Source: Novosphingobium sp. | GTDB taxonomy: Bacteria > Pseudomonadota > Alphaproteobacteria > Sphingomonadales > Sphingomonadaceae | Assembly (NCBI GenBank): GCA_030697365.1 | Contig: JAUYQH010000174.1 | Location: forward strand, 1 to 49,565 | DNA: 49,565 nucleotides | Direction: 5' to 3' | Shown here: positions 32,458-41,043 of the stretch, piece by piece | Layout: every line of letters starts with the position of its first letter | How positions within the stretch are numbered: position 1 is the stretch's first letter | The notes under the pieces: generated by a model | The model's database searches: none | Told to the model about the DNA's origin: nothing | What the model saw: the letters and a program-made list of their open reading frames with translations, nothing else | Translations under genes and position numbers: made by a program

Positions 32458-33632
32458 GTCGGCCGCCGCGGCAGCTCGATCTCGGCCTTGGCGGTGGCGA
32501 GCACCCCGCCCAACTGGTTGGTCATCCGGCAATCGACCGAAACCATCGCGCGCCCGTCCTCGTCGACGAACTTGTCGAGGATGGTGCCGGTCATGATCGT
32601 GATGTCGCCGGTCAGCGCGGGGCTGCGGTAGTTGGCGGTCGAATGGCGGACCATGCCCCATTCGCCCGCCCAGCCGGCGAAGTAATCGGTGATCCACGCC
32701 CCCATCGAGGCGCCGTAACCATAGCCGCGCGGCATCCCGATGAACCGCGCCCAGCGCGGGAACAGGTGCCCGCGCGAGGGGCCGATGTAAGCGCCGTCGG
32801 TGTTCTCGGGGTTGTTGGCTTCCTCGGTCGGGTCCTGCTCGGGCCCGGCCATCGGCCCGGTAAAGCCCAGTTCGGCCATGTTGAGATCGGTGCGGCGGTG
32901 CATGGAGCCCCACTGGGTGAAGGTGTAGCTGCGCCATTCGGTGGTGAAGCTGACGATGCTGTGCGGCCCGAACACCCGCTCGGGCAGCGCCTCGCCCACG
33001 CTCACGCTCTCCCAATGGCGCGCCGAGTGGCCCAGATCGTGGAGCATCCTGATCCAGGTGTACTTGCGCGCCTCGAGCGCTTCGAGATCGTCGTCGTGCC
33101 ACACAGGCTCGTCCTGGGCGTCGGAAGCGTCCGACTGCGCCGCCTCGCCCGCGGCCTGGCTGTAGCGGATCGAGGTCGAGCGCTGCTTGGCGACGAGATC
33201 GCCGTGCTGATTGTAATAGAAATTGTCGCCGCGCTGGAAGCAGGTCGGGCCGAACGAGGCAGTGTCCTTGACCTTGTAGTCGAACGGCACCCGTTCGTTC
33301 CAGATGCGGTCGCCGCCCTTGATCGTCGGGCCGTAGAACCACCACTCGTCGCCGCCGAACAGCATGTGCGAATCGGGGATCTTGCCGATGCAGCTGGGCG
33401 CGCTGCCATGGCCGTCGTCCATCGTCACCGGAAAGCTCTGCGGCGCGATCAGCTGGCCGTGGCGGCTCTGCATGCCATAGACCGCGTCGTAATGGAGCCG
33501 ATTGGGATAGTGCATCGCCTGGACCCAGCGGCGGATGTCGTTGTTGGCGAACGGATCGACCATCCGCGCCGGCTGCATCGGCTTGCCGAGGTAGTTGTCG
33601 AGGTCCGAGCAATCGAGCGTGGGCGTGGTCAT
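32454..33632 (-). CDS. double-hotdog MaoC-like acyl dehydratase
   Basis: A 392-residue relative of the protein at 24407-25555. In the N-terminal half the hydratase motif reads MHYPNRLHYDAVY: the catalytic His is kept, but the Asp position is Tyr. The C-terminal half has WESVSVGEALPE and ITIMTGTILDKFVDEDGRAMVSVDC, hotdog strands. A Glu/Asp/Gln-rich insert sits near residues 180-200. It is expected to bind an acyl-CoA; whether it hydrates is uncertain. The ATG at 33632 follows CAGGGGATC. It is coupled by ATGA to the sulfotransferase gene and diverges from the enoyl-CoA hydratase at 33769. Confidence 0.82.
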   Translation of the reverse strand: MTTPTLDCSDLDNYLGKPMQPARMVDPFANNDIRRWVQAMHYPNRLHYDAVYGMQSRHGQLIAPQSFPVTMDDGHGSAPSCIGKIPDSHMLFGGDEWWFYGPTIKGGDRIWNERVPFDYKVKDTASFGPTCFQRGDNFYYNQHGDLVAKQRSTSIRYSQAAGEAAQSDASDAQDEPVWHDDDLEALEARKYTWIRMLHDLGHSARHWESVSVGEALPERVFGPHSIVSFTTEWRSYTFTQWGSMHRRTDLNMAELGFTGPMAGPEQDPTEEANNPENTDGAYIGPSRGHLFPRWARFIGMPRGYGYGASMGAWITDYFAGWAGEWGMVRHSTANYRSPALTGDITIMTGTILDKFVDEDGRAMVSVDCRMTNQLGGVLATAKAEIELPRRPT

Positions 33633-33724
33633 CGGTGATCCCCTGGCGGCCTGGCGTTTTTCCGTACCCGCTCGCCTTGCGGAATAAACCCCCGGGGCCG
33701 ATCCATCGACGGGGCGCGGCGTCA

Positions 33725-33758
33725 TATCGCGCTGGCGCTATCCCCGCGCGGCGCGATA
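33725..33758. repeat. long inverted repeat before the crotonase gene
   Basis: TATCGCGC (33725-33732) and GCGCGATA (33751-33758) are perfect inverted copies separated by 18 bases. The second copy ends 10 bases before the ATG at 33769. This is in the 136-base divergent region 33633-33768, which also holds the ribosome-binding stretch GCGGGGGA. Spacing fits two half-sites two helical turns apart or an mRNA stem. No confident promoter boxes are seen. Confidence 0.45.
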
Positions 33759-33768
33759 GGGCGGGGGA

Positions 33769-34776
33769 ATGGCCGCCGTTGAAACGCCTTTGCAACCCGA
33801 CTGGCTGACCGCCGACGTGTTTTCGGCGCTGGGGGATCGGCCGGTGCTGCTGGTCGATGCGGCGGCGTGGCGCAGGCCGGAGGTTGCGGTTCAGTCGGTT
33901 GTCGTGGGACTCGATGCCGCGGGCGTTCTCCCGGCGATCGATCCGGCGGGATTCGATATCCTGATAACATCGGCGGCCGGTGCGCCAGCGCCATGGGTGA
34001 GCGTCGCTCAAGCGCGGTTCGCGGATCACGCGGCGCGGCTGGAACACGCGGTGCGCCAAAGTCCGATGGCGGCAACGGTCTTGTGCCGGGTGCTGCGGCT
34101 GGCGGAGAGACTGCCGTTCGAGGAGGCGCTGCACGTCGAGTCGCTAGCCTACTCCACGCTGCTCGGCGGCGGAGAGTTTGAGCGATGGCTGGCGCAGCGC
34201 GGGCCGCCTGCGCCAGTTCCGGTGGCGGGCGGACCGCTGGTGGCGGTGGAGCGGCACGGCGACCGGGTCGAAATCACGCTCGACCATCCCGCCTCACGCA
34301 ACGCGCTGACCGCGGCGATGCGTGATGCGCTGTGCGAGGCGCTGGCCAATGCGCTCGACGATCCGAGCGCGCCCGAGGTGCTGCTCAAGGGGGCGGGGCG
34401 GTGCTTTTCGAGCGGGGGCGACATCGGCGAGTTCGGGACCGCGCGCGATCTGGCCCTTGCCCATGTCGTGCGCACGCTGCGCAGCCCGGCACTGCTGCTC
34501 GACCAGCTCGGTCCGCGCGCCACGGTGCGGCTCCACGGCGCGTGCATCGGCTCGGGGCTGGAAGTGCCCGCCGCCGCGCACCGCCGCCTCGCCACCGCCG
34601 ACGCCTGGTTCCAGCTCCCCGAACTCGCGATGGGGCTGATCCCCGGCGCGGGGGGCACGGTCAGCGTGGCGCGCGCTATCGGCCGCCACCGCACCGCGTG
34701 GCTGGTGCTGAGCGGGCAGCGGATCGGCGCGGGCTTGGCGCGAGACTGGGGCTTGATCGACGAGATCGTCGGATGA
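33769..34776 (+). CDS. enoyl-CoA hydratase/isomerase, apparently circularly permuted
   Basis: A 335-residue crotonase-superfamily protein. The core at about 156-335 begins with LVAVERHGDRVEITLDHPASRNAL and contains the oxyanion-hole block CFSSGGDIGEF, Glu265 in GSGLEVPAA and Glu285 in QLPELAMGLIPGAGG, the positions of both catalytic acids of rat enoyl-CoA hydratase. It ends at GLIDEIVG, exactly where a normal crotonase would continue with its C-terminal helices. A block that looks like those helices is instead near residues 92-142 (SPMAATVLCRVLR, then ESLAYSTLLGGGEFERWL). This suggests permutation. It is the first gene of the plus-strand operon and is coupled by ATGA to the CoA-transferase gene. 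Confidence 0.8.
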   Translation: MAAVETPLQPDWLTADVFSALGDRPVLLVDAAAWRRPEVAVQSVVVGLDAAGVLPAIDPAGFDILITSAAGAPAPWVSVAQARFADHAARLEHAVRQSPMAATVLCRVLRLAERLPFEEALHVESLAYSTLLGGGEFERWLAQRGPPAPVPVAGGPLVAVERHGDRVEITLDHPASRNALTAAMRDALCEALANALDDPSAPEVLLKGAGRCFSSGGDIGEFGTARDLALAHVVRTLRSPALLLDQLGPRATVRLHGACIGSGLEVPAAAHRRLATADAWFQLPELAMGLIPGAGGTVSVARAIGRHRTAWLVLSGQRIGAGLARDWGLIDEIVG

Positions 34777-35753
34777 CCCCCACGGCATTGCGCGACGCCA
34801 TCGCCGGTGAACTGGCGCTGGTCCGGGCGTTGGCTCCCAGCGTCAAGATCGGCCCCGACGACCTGCTCTGGCGCGATGCCGATCTGTGTGAACCGGGCAC
34901 CCTCTCGCCCAACCGCCAGTGCCGGGTGGTCGAGGCCGCCGACGGCTGGCTGGCGATCAATCTAGCCCGCGACGACGATCGCGACCTGCTCCCCGCCTGG
35001 CTTGGTGTCGAAGCTGGCGAAACCGACTGGGATGCAATCGCACTGCCGGTTCGCCGAAAGCCCGTGGCCGCGCTTGTGGAGGGCGCTTCGCTGCTGAGCC
35101 TGCCGGTGGCTGCAGTTGGGGAAGCCACGGCGTCGCCACCGCATGCGACAACCGCACCGTCGTCCGCGACGGCCACGCGTTCGTCCACGGTTTTGGATCT
35201 CTCCGCGCTGTGGGCGGGGCCGTTGTGCGCGGGGCTGCTCGCCGATGCCGGACTGGCCGTGATCCGCGTGGAGAGCGTGACGAGGCCCGATCCGACGCCG
35301 CTGACCAGCCCGTTGCTCGACGCGCGGATCAACGGCGGCAAGCGCCGGAGGGCGCTGCGTCTCGACGATCCCGCGCTTCTCGATCTGATCGACGGCGCGC
35401 GGGTGCTGGTCACCAGCGGCAGGCCGCATGCGCTGGCCCGGCTCGGCCTGACCCCCGAACGGCTGTTCGCGCGCAACCCGGCGCTGAGCTGGATCGCGAT
35501 CACCGCGCACGGCTTTCACGGCGCCGCGGCGATGCGCGTCGGCTTCGGCGACGATTGCGCGGCGGCGGGCGGGCTGGTCGCGTGGGAGGGCGGGAGTCCG
35601 CGCTTTCTGGGCGATGCGCTGGCCGATCCGCTGACCGGCTTGCGCGGCGCGCGGCTGGCGCTTGAGCATCTCGCCGCGGATCGCAGCGGCCTGATCGACG
35701 TGCCGCTTGCCGCCACCGCCGCCGATTTTGCCGCTCGGTCGGTCCTCCGATGA
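34773..35753 (+). CDS. family III CoA transferase (CaiB/BaiF), apparently permuted
   Basis: A 326-residue CaiB/BaiF-type protein, shorter than the usual 380-450. The Rossmann opening VLDLSALWAGPLCAGLLADAG, normally at the very N-terminus, is at residues 140-160 and is followed by NPALSWIAITAHGFHG and DALADPLTGLRGA, in which Asp285 matches the catalytic Asp (Asp169 in formyl-CoA transferase). Residues about 47-118 (CRVVEAADGWLAIN to SLLSLPVAAVGE) resemble the small domain that normally follows. Thus the order of modules is inverted. An Ala/Thr/Ser-rich linker at 119-138 joins them. It overlaps both neighbours by ATGA. It would transfer CoA between carboxylic acids. Confidence 0.78.
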   Translation: MTPTALRDAIAGELALVRALAPSVKIGPDDLLWRDADLCEPGTLSPNRQCRVVEAADGWLAINLARDDDRDLLPAWLGVEAGETDWDAIALPVRRKPVAALVEGASLLSLPVAAVGEATASPPHATTAPSSATATRSSTVLDLSALWAGPLCAGLLADAGLAVIRVESVTRPDPTPLTSPLLDARINGGKRRRALRLDDPALLDLIDGARVLVTSGRPHALARLGLTPERLFARNPALSWIAITAHGFHGAAAMRVGFGDDCAAAGGLVAWEGGSPRFLGDALADPLTGLRGARLALEHLAADRSGLIDVPLAATAADFAARSVLR

Positions 35754-37126
35754 CTGTGCGGTTCGATCTGATCCTCCGTCAGGCTCGGCTCGAGGATGGC
35801 ACGCTTGGCGATGTCGGGATTGCTTCCGGGCTAATCGCCGCGATGGAGCCGCGGCTGGGACGATGCGACAACGATTTTCCCGGAGAGGGGCGGCTCCTGC
35901 TGCCGGGGCTGGCCGATCACCACATCCACCTGCTGGCAACCGCGGCGCGTCTGCACTCGGTCGATCTGGCGGGAATGACCTCCGCCGTTGCGGTGATTGG
36001 TGAGCTTCGGACCAAGGCCGCGATGCTCGGCCCAGGCGCGTGGCTGCGTGCGGTCGGCTACGACGAACGCGCCGGGGGAATTCCCGATCACATGATGCTC
36101 GACGCCTGGCTCTCCGATCGTCCGCTGCGGCTGCAGGACCGGACCGGCGCGTTGTGGGCGCTCAACAGCGCCGCGCTCGCGCTGATCGGCGATCCGCCGT
36201 GGCCTGAAGCGGTGGAGACCGACGCCTATGGCCATCCCTCCGGGCGCATCTGGCGCGGCGACGACTGGCTGCGTTCGCGGATCGGCGGGGATCCGCCCGA
36301 CCTCGCGCCACTGGGGCGACAACTCGCGCGCTGTGGGGTCACGTCGGTGACCGACGCGGGCGCGCACAACGGACCCGGAGAGGCGGCGCTGCTCGCCGCG
36401 CAAGTCCGTTCGGGCGCGCTGCCGCAGCGCTTGACGCTGATGGGGCGCGAGGACCTGCCCGAGGCCGCTGAGTACTGCATCGGCCCGCTCAAGCTGCTCT
36501 ACGACGAGCGCGATTTGCCCGCGTTGGACGCGGTCGCCGCGCGCATCGTTGCGGCCCGCGCTGCGCGCCGCGCGGTGGCGGCGCATGTCGTGACCGAGGG
36601 TGAACTGGTGTTCTTCCTTGCAGCACTCGATTCGGCGGGCGGGGCGCAACCTGGCGACCGGATTGAGCACGGCAGCCTGATCCCGGCGAACCTGATCGGC
36701 GAGATCGCCGGACGCGGCTTGATCGTCGTCGCCAACCCCGGGTTCATCGCCACCCGCGGCGATCGCTATCTCGCGGAAATCGAAAGCTCGCAGCGGGTCG
36801 ACCTCCACCGGCTCGCCTCGCTGGCGGCGGCGGGAATTGCGCTGCTCGGTGGCAGCGATGCGCCATACGGCCCAGCCAACCCGTGGACCGCAATCGCTTC
36901 GGCGGTACGGCGCAAATGCACTTCGGGTGAGGTGCTGGGGCCGCGCGAAGCGCTGGACCCGCAGCAAGCGCTCGGTTTGTTCCGCACCGGCGGAGCGATC
37001 CGCGCGGGCGCGCCTGCCGATTGCTGCCTGATCGACCACGACTGGCGGGAACGGGTTGCCGATACGATCGCTCCCGATCCGGTGGCCTTGACGCTCATCG
37101 ATGGAGAGCCGGTTTACGCTCGCTGA
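35750..37126 (+). CDS. amidohydrolase family protein (YtcJ type)
   Basis: A 458-residue metal-dependent hydrolase of the amidohydrolase-3/YtcJ group. A small N-terminal beta domain is followed by the metal ligands His58 and His60 in DHHIHL, then VAAHVV, RIEHGSL and the catalytic GGSDAPYGPANPW of the TIM barrel. The group hydrolyses amides, esters or cyclic amides; the substrate is not predictable. Transcription is shared with the CoA transferase through an ATGA overlap at 35750. The 113 bases between its stop and the TetR gene hold no recognisable feature except a possible upstream TetR start. Confidence 0.85.
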   Translation: MTVRFDLILRQARLEDGTLGDVGIASGLIAAMEPRLGRCDNDFPGEGRLLLPGLADHHIHLLATAARLHSVDLAGMTSAVAVIGELRTKAAMLGPGAWLRAVGYDERAGGIPDHMMLDAWLSDRPLRLQDRTGALWALNSAALALIGDPPWPEAVETDAYGHPSGRIWRGDDWLRSRIGGDPPDLAPLGRQLARCGVTSVTDAGAHNGPGEAALLAAQVRSGALPQRLTLMGREDLPEAAEYCIGPLKLLYDERDLPALDAVAARIVAARAARRAVAAHVVTEGELVFFLAALDSAGGAQPGDRIEHGSLIPANLIGEIAGRGLIVVANPGFIATRGDRYLAEIESSQRVDLHRLASLAAAGIALLGGSDAPYGPANPWTAIASAVRRKCTSGEVLGPREALDPQQALGLFRTGGAIRAGAPADCCLIDHDWRERVADTIAPDPVALTLIDGEPVYAR

Positions 37127-37239
37127 AGCCGCGCAGGTTCGCGCGGGCGATGGGTGATTGGAGGCAGGTTGCACCGGGCGCGGCGCACGGGCATGTGCCC
37201 GGGGCAGCACCGGCTCCCGGGGCTGAAAATCGGGGTGCC

Positions 37240-37941
37240 ATGGCCGAGACACGCAAACGTCGCGCAAGGAACCCCGAGGCGACGCGCGAGGCGATCCTCG
37301 TTGCCGCGCAGACGATGCTTGCCAAGGATGGGCCCGAAGCGCTGAGCCTGTCGAAAGTGGCGCAGCTCGCCGGGGTAAACCGCGGCACCGCCTACCAGCA
37401 CTTCGAAACCCGCGAAAAGCTGATCGCTGCCACCATCGAATGGGTTGCGGACCAGATTTTCGAGGCGGTGTTCGGCCAGGCGGCGGCCAAGGGCGAGCGG
37501 CGGCTCGACGAGCCCGACATGCTCGATGTGACCGATCGGCTCGGCCATTACGCGATGGACAATCCCGAGCTGTGCCGCATCTGGCTGCTCCAGCTACTGG
37601 CTTCGCCAAACCCGTCGCAGGACCGGTTCTGGCGCGAATACTCCGGCTCGCTGGGGCGGTTCGCCGAGTCCGAGCGCGCCCGCCCGGGGATCGATGTCGA
37701 AGTGTTTTCGCTGGTCTCGCTCGCGGGGTATTTTCTCTGGCCCATCTGGGCGCGGGCGCATTCGCGCAACGACGATGAGCGTGATCGGCTGGCGCAACGC
37801 TTCAACCGCGAGATGCTGCGATTGTCGCTCTACGGCACGCTCGATCCCGCCAAGCACCCCGAAACGCTCCAGACGATCTCCCGGCCGCTCGGCAAGGGCG
37901 GCGAAGGCGACGCCCCTGCGCGGCAAGCCAAACTCCGCTGA
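37240..37941 (+). CDS. TetR/AcrR-family transcriptional regulator
   Basis: A 233-residue TetR-type repressor. The DNA-binding helix-turn-helix lies at about residues 15-62 and ends in [28 protein letters not shown], the hallmark of the family. The C-terminal helical ligand-binding domain is not recognisable further. ATG at 37240 gives a normal short basic head ([10 protein letters not shown]); upstream in-frame codons would add an unlikely Gly/Ala/Pro-rich stretch. It lies between the CoA transferase operon and acuI, with 17 bases to the latter, so it probably regulates and is co-transcribed with this operon. The inverted repeat at 33725-33758 is a candidate target. Confidence 0.92.
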   Translation: MAETRKRRARNPEATREAILVAAQTMLAKDGPEALSLSKVAQLAGVNRGTAYQHFETREKLIAATIEWVADQIFEAVFGQAAAKGERRLDEPDMLDVTDRLGHYAMDNPELCRIWLLQLLASPNPSQDRFWREYSGSLGRFAESERARPGIDVEVFSLVSLAGYFLWPIWARAHSRNDDERDRLAQRFNREMLRLSLYGTLDPAKHPETLQTISRPLGKGGEGDAPARQAKLR

Positions 37942-37958
37942 AAATCACAGGAACCACG

Positions 37959-38942
37959 ATGTTCAACGCAATCGTTATCGACAAGAACGACGACGCCCAG
38001 CAGGTCTCGCTCCAGCAGCTCGACGAGGCGCGGCTGCCCGAAGGCGACGTGACGATCGACGTCGCTTTTTCGACGCTCAACTACAAGGATGGTCTCGCGA
38101 TCACCGGGCGTTCGCCGGTGGTCCGCAAATTCCCGATGGTGCCGGGGATCGACCTGGCCGGGACGGTCCGCAAATCGAGCCATGCCGAATGGAAAGCGGG
38201 CGATGCGGTGGTGCTCAACGGCTGGGGCGTGGGCGAAACGCATTGGGGCGGGTTGGCGCAAGTCGCGCGGCTCAACGGCGACTGGCTGGTCCCGCTGTCA
38301 TCCGCTTTCACCCCGCGCCAGGCGATGGCGATCGGCACTGCCGGCTATACCGCGGCGCTGTGCGTCGACGCGCTGGTCGCTGCGGGAGTGAGCCCCGACC
38401 AGGGCGAAGTGCTGGTCACCGGCGCGACCGGCGGGGTCGGCAGCGTGGCGGTAGCGCTGCTCAAGAAACTCGGCTTTTCTGTGGCCGGATCGACCGGCAA
38501 GGCGAGCGAGGCCGGCTACCTCAAGCAATTGGGCGCCGACACGGTGATCGACCGCGCCGAGCTTTCAGCGCCCGGGCGCGCGATGGCCAGGGAACGTTGG
38601 GCCGGGGTGGTCGATTCGGTCGGCAGCCACACGCTGGTCAACGCCTGCGCGGCGACCCGCTATGGCGGCGCGGTGGCAGCGTGCGGGCTGGCGCAAGGCG
38701 CGGATTTCCCGGCGACGGTGATGCCGTTCATCCTGCGCGGGGTGCGGCTGCTCGGGGTCGATAGCGTGATGGCGCCCCGGGCCAGGCGCATGGCGGCGTG
38801 GCAGCGGCTGGCGAACGATCTCGATCCCGCTTTGCTCGATACCATCGCCACCGATATTGCGCTGGGCGATGCGATCGCCACTGCGGCCGACCTGCTCGAC
38901 GGCAAGGTGCGCGGTCGGGTCGTCGTCGACGTCAACCGCTAG
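37959..38942 (+). CDS. acuI: acrylyl-CoA reductase-like MDR oxidoreductase (AcuI/YhdH)
   Basis: A 327-residue medium-chain dehydrogenase/reductase without structural or catalytic zinc, matching the AcuI/YhdH subfamily. Typical blocks are [37 protein letters not shown], the nucleotide-binding [16 protein letters not shown] and [10 protein letters not shown]. AcuI reduces acryloyl-CoA to propionyl-CoA with NADPH, and relatives act on other 2-enoyl-CoAs. In this context a reduction of an unsaturated CoA thioester in side-chain breakdown is plausible. It follows tetR by 17 bases and precedes the acyl-CoA ligase by four bases, so it is part of the operon. Confidence 0.9.
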   Translation: MFNAIVIDKNDDAQQVSLQQLDEARLPEGDVTIDVAFSTLNYKDGLAITGRSPVVRKFPMVPGIDLAGTVRKSSHAEWKAGDAVVLNGWGVGETHWGGLAQVARLNGDWLVPLSSAFTPRQAMAIGTAGYTAALCVDALVAAGVSPDQGEVLVTGATGGVGSVAVALLKKLGFSVAGSTGKASEAGYLKQLGADTVIDRAELSAPGRAMARERWAGVVDSVGSHTLVNACAATRYGGAVAACGLAQGADFPATVMPFILRGVRLLGVDSVMAPRARRMAAWQRLANDLDPALLDTIATDIALGDAIATAADLLDGKVRGRVVVDVNR

Positions 38943-38946
38943 GGCC

Positions 38947-40638
38947 ATGACCGCCAGGCCTTCGCTGATCCATGGCCCACCCCTGGCCGACGAGCCGGGG
39001 ATCGGCGCGCTGACGCTGACCGGCTGGTTCCGTGAGGTTACCGCGCAGGGCGGCGATGCCGAAGCACTGGTGTACTACGAAGGCGGGCTGGCAACCGGTC
39101 ATCGGGTTAGCTGGAGCTATGCCGAACTGTGGGACCGCGCCAACGCGGTGGCGCGCGCACTGCTCGCCTGCGGGGTCGGCAAGGGCACCCGCGTCGGCGT
39201 GCTGATGACCAACCGCCCTGAGTTCCTCAGCGCAGTGTTCGGCATCGCGCTGGCGGGGGGTGTTGCAGCGACCTTCAGCACGTTTTCTACCACCGCCGAA
39301 CTGGATCATTTGCTCCAGGCTTCGGGGGTTTCGGTGCTGCTGGTCGAGCGCCAGGTGCTCAAGAAGGATTTCGTCGCCATGGCGGCGCAACTCGAGCCGG
39401 CCATCGCCCATGGTATGCCGGGCGGTCTGCGTTCGGCTCGCTTTCCCTACCTCACCCATATCGCCGCGATCGGCGAGGGGCTGGGAGTGGCCGAGCCGTG
39501 GGACGCGTTTGTCGCCCGCGGATCCGCCGAAGCACAAGCTCTGGTCGATGCGCGCGCTGCGGGGATGACCCCCGCCGATCCGGCGGTGCTGTTCTTCTCC
39601 TCGGGGAGTACCGCCAAGCCCAAGGGCATCCTCTCGGCGCATCGCGGGGTCACGCTCCAGCTGTGGCGCTGGCCGCGCTGGTATCAGGCGAAGCCCGGCG
39701 AATTGCGGATGTGGTCGGCCAACGGCTTTTTCTGGTCGGGCAATTTCTCGATGGCGCTGGGCGGCGCACTATCCAGCGGGGGCAGCCTGGTGCTGCAATC
39801 GACCTTCGATGCCGGGGAAGCTTTGGCGCTGATGGAGCGCGAGAAAGCGACCTTCCTTAATTCCTGGCCGCATCAGTGGGAACAGCTGATCGCTGCGCCC
39901 AACTGGGCGTCGGCGGATCTCTCATCGCTGGTCTATATCGACCGCAAATCGCCGATCGCGCAACATCCGACCGTGAGTTCGACGTGGCGCGAACCATACG
40001 CGGCGTTTGGCAATACCGAAACCTTCACGCTGATGTCGACTTATCCCGCCAACACACCGGACGACGTCGTGGCCGGGAGCCACGGCTTGCCCTGCCATGG
40101 AAACACCCTCAAGATCGTCGATCCACTGACCGGCGAAACCGTTCCGCTGGGCGCGCGCGGCGAGATCTGCGTCAAGGGTCCGACGCTGATGCTCGGCTAT
40201 ATCGGCATCCCGCTCGACGAGACGCTCGATGCCGAGGGCTTCTTTCGCACTGGCGACGGCGGCTGGTTCGACGATGCCGGACGGCTGCATTGGGAAGGCC
40301 GCCTCAACGACATCATCAAGACCGGTGGCGCGAACGTGTCGCCGGTCGAGGTCGATACGCTGCTGCGCACGATGCCGGAGGTGAAAATCAGCCAGACCGT
40401 GGGTGTGCCGCACGATACCCTGGGCGAGCTGGTGGTGGCCTGCATCGTTGCCCACGATGGCGCAGCTCTCGATGTCGCTGCGGTCAAGGCCTTTGCCAAG
40501 GCGCAACTCGCCAGCTTCAAGGTGCCGCGCGAAGTGCTGTTCTTCGCCGAGGATGAGCTGGCGATCACTGGCACCGCCAAGATCAAAACCGCCGACTTGC
40601 GCGCGCTGGCGAGCGAGAGATTGGGAACCCAGGCATGA
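38947..40638 (+). CDS. AMP-dependent acyl-CoA ligase (acetoacetyl-CoA synthetase-like)
   Basis: A 563-residue adenylate-forming enzyme. The P-loop is LFFSSGSTAKPKG, the adenine-site region YAAFGNTETFTLMS, the hinge motif HWEGRLNDIIKTGG and the C-terminal catalytic lysine in ITGTAKIKTADL. The layout matches acyl-CoA synthetases that work on medium or branched acids, and it differs in its P-loop from the ligase at 28876. The ATG at 38947 follows acuI by four bases. Its stop overlaps the ATG of the NTF2-like gene (ATGA). It most likely activates a carboxylic intermediate to enter the CoA-thioester steps encoded around it. Confidence 0.9.
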   Translation: MTARPSLIHGPPLADEPGIGALTLTGWFREVTAQGGDAEALVYYEGGLATGHRVSWSYAELWDRANAVARALLACGVGKGTRVGVLMTNRPEFLSAVFGIALAGGVAATFSTFSTTAELDHLLQASGVSVLLVERQVLKKDFVAMAAQLEPAIAHGMPGGLRSARFPYLTHIAAIGEGLGVAEPWDAFVARGSAEAQALVDARAAGMTPADPAVLFFSSGSTAKPKGILSAHRGVTLQLWRWPRWYQAKPGELRMWSANGFFWSGNFSMALGGALSSGGSLVLQSTFDAGEALALMEREKATFLNSWPHQWEQLIAAPNWASADLSSLVYIDRKSPIAQHPTVSSTWREPYAAFGNTETFTLMSTYPANTPDDVVAGSHGLPCHGNTLKIVDPLTGETVPLGARGEICVKGPTLMLGYIGIPLDETLDAEGFFRTGDGGWFDDAGRLHWEGRLNDIIKTGGANVSPVEVDTLLRTMPEVKISQTVGVPHDTLGELVVACIVAHDGAALDVAAVKAFAKAQLASFKVPREVLFFAEDELAITGTAKIKTADLRALASERLGTQA

Positions 40639-41033
40639 GTGATGCCCTCGAAATTGCCAACCTCAAAGCACGCTACTGCGCCGCCGGAGACAGCGCCCCG
40701 CACGATGCCGAAGGCGCGGCGACCGCCTTGCGCGCCTGCCTCGTGCCCGATGCCACCGCCGATTACGGCTTCACCCAGTTCGACGATCCCGAAAAGCTGA
40801 TCGCGTTCATGACCACCGCGGTCGGCGGCGGGTCGGAATGGATGATCCATATGCTCGGCTCGCCGCGGATCGAAGTGGCGGGTGATACCGCGACCGGCGA
40901 CTGGACCGTCGCGGTCCATGCGAAGCGCAAGGATGGCGAAACGATGCTGATCGTTGGGCGCTATTCCGATTGCTTTGCGCGCACTGCCAATGGCTGGCTG
41001 ATCAGCCACATCAAGTTCGAGCGATACGAGTAG
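40635..41033 (+). CDS. NTF2-like (SnoaL-type) protein
   Basis: A 132-residue protein with the alpha+beta cone fold of the NTF2/SnoaL superfamily: N-terminal helices (IANLKARYCAAGD), a DATADYGFTQFD segment, then strands SPRIEVAGDTATGDWTVAVHAKR and the final LISHIKFERYE. Such proteins are often small dehydratases, isomerases or hydroxysteroid-isomerase-like enzymes; catalytic residues cannot be identified safely. In several sphingomonad catabolic clusters such proteins are found with SDRs. The ATG overlaps the stop of the acyl-CoA ligase. Ten bases separate it from the next SDR. Confidence 0.8.
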   Translation: MSDALEIANLKARYCAAGDSAPHDAEGAATALRACLVPDATADYGFTQFDDPEKLIAFMTTAVGGGSEWMIHMLGSPRIEVAGDTATGDWTVAVHAKRKDGETMLIVGRYSDCFARTANGWLISHIKFERYE

Positions 41034-41043
41034 GGACTCCACC

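Noticed and set aside
35831..37609. A 592-codon open frame on the minus strand opposite the amidohydrolase and TetR genes
   Set aside because: It spans two unrelated genes on the other strand and is rich in Arg, Pro and Gln without motifs.
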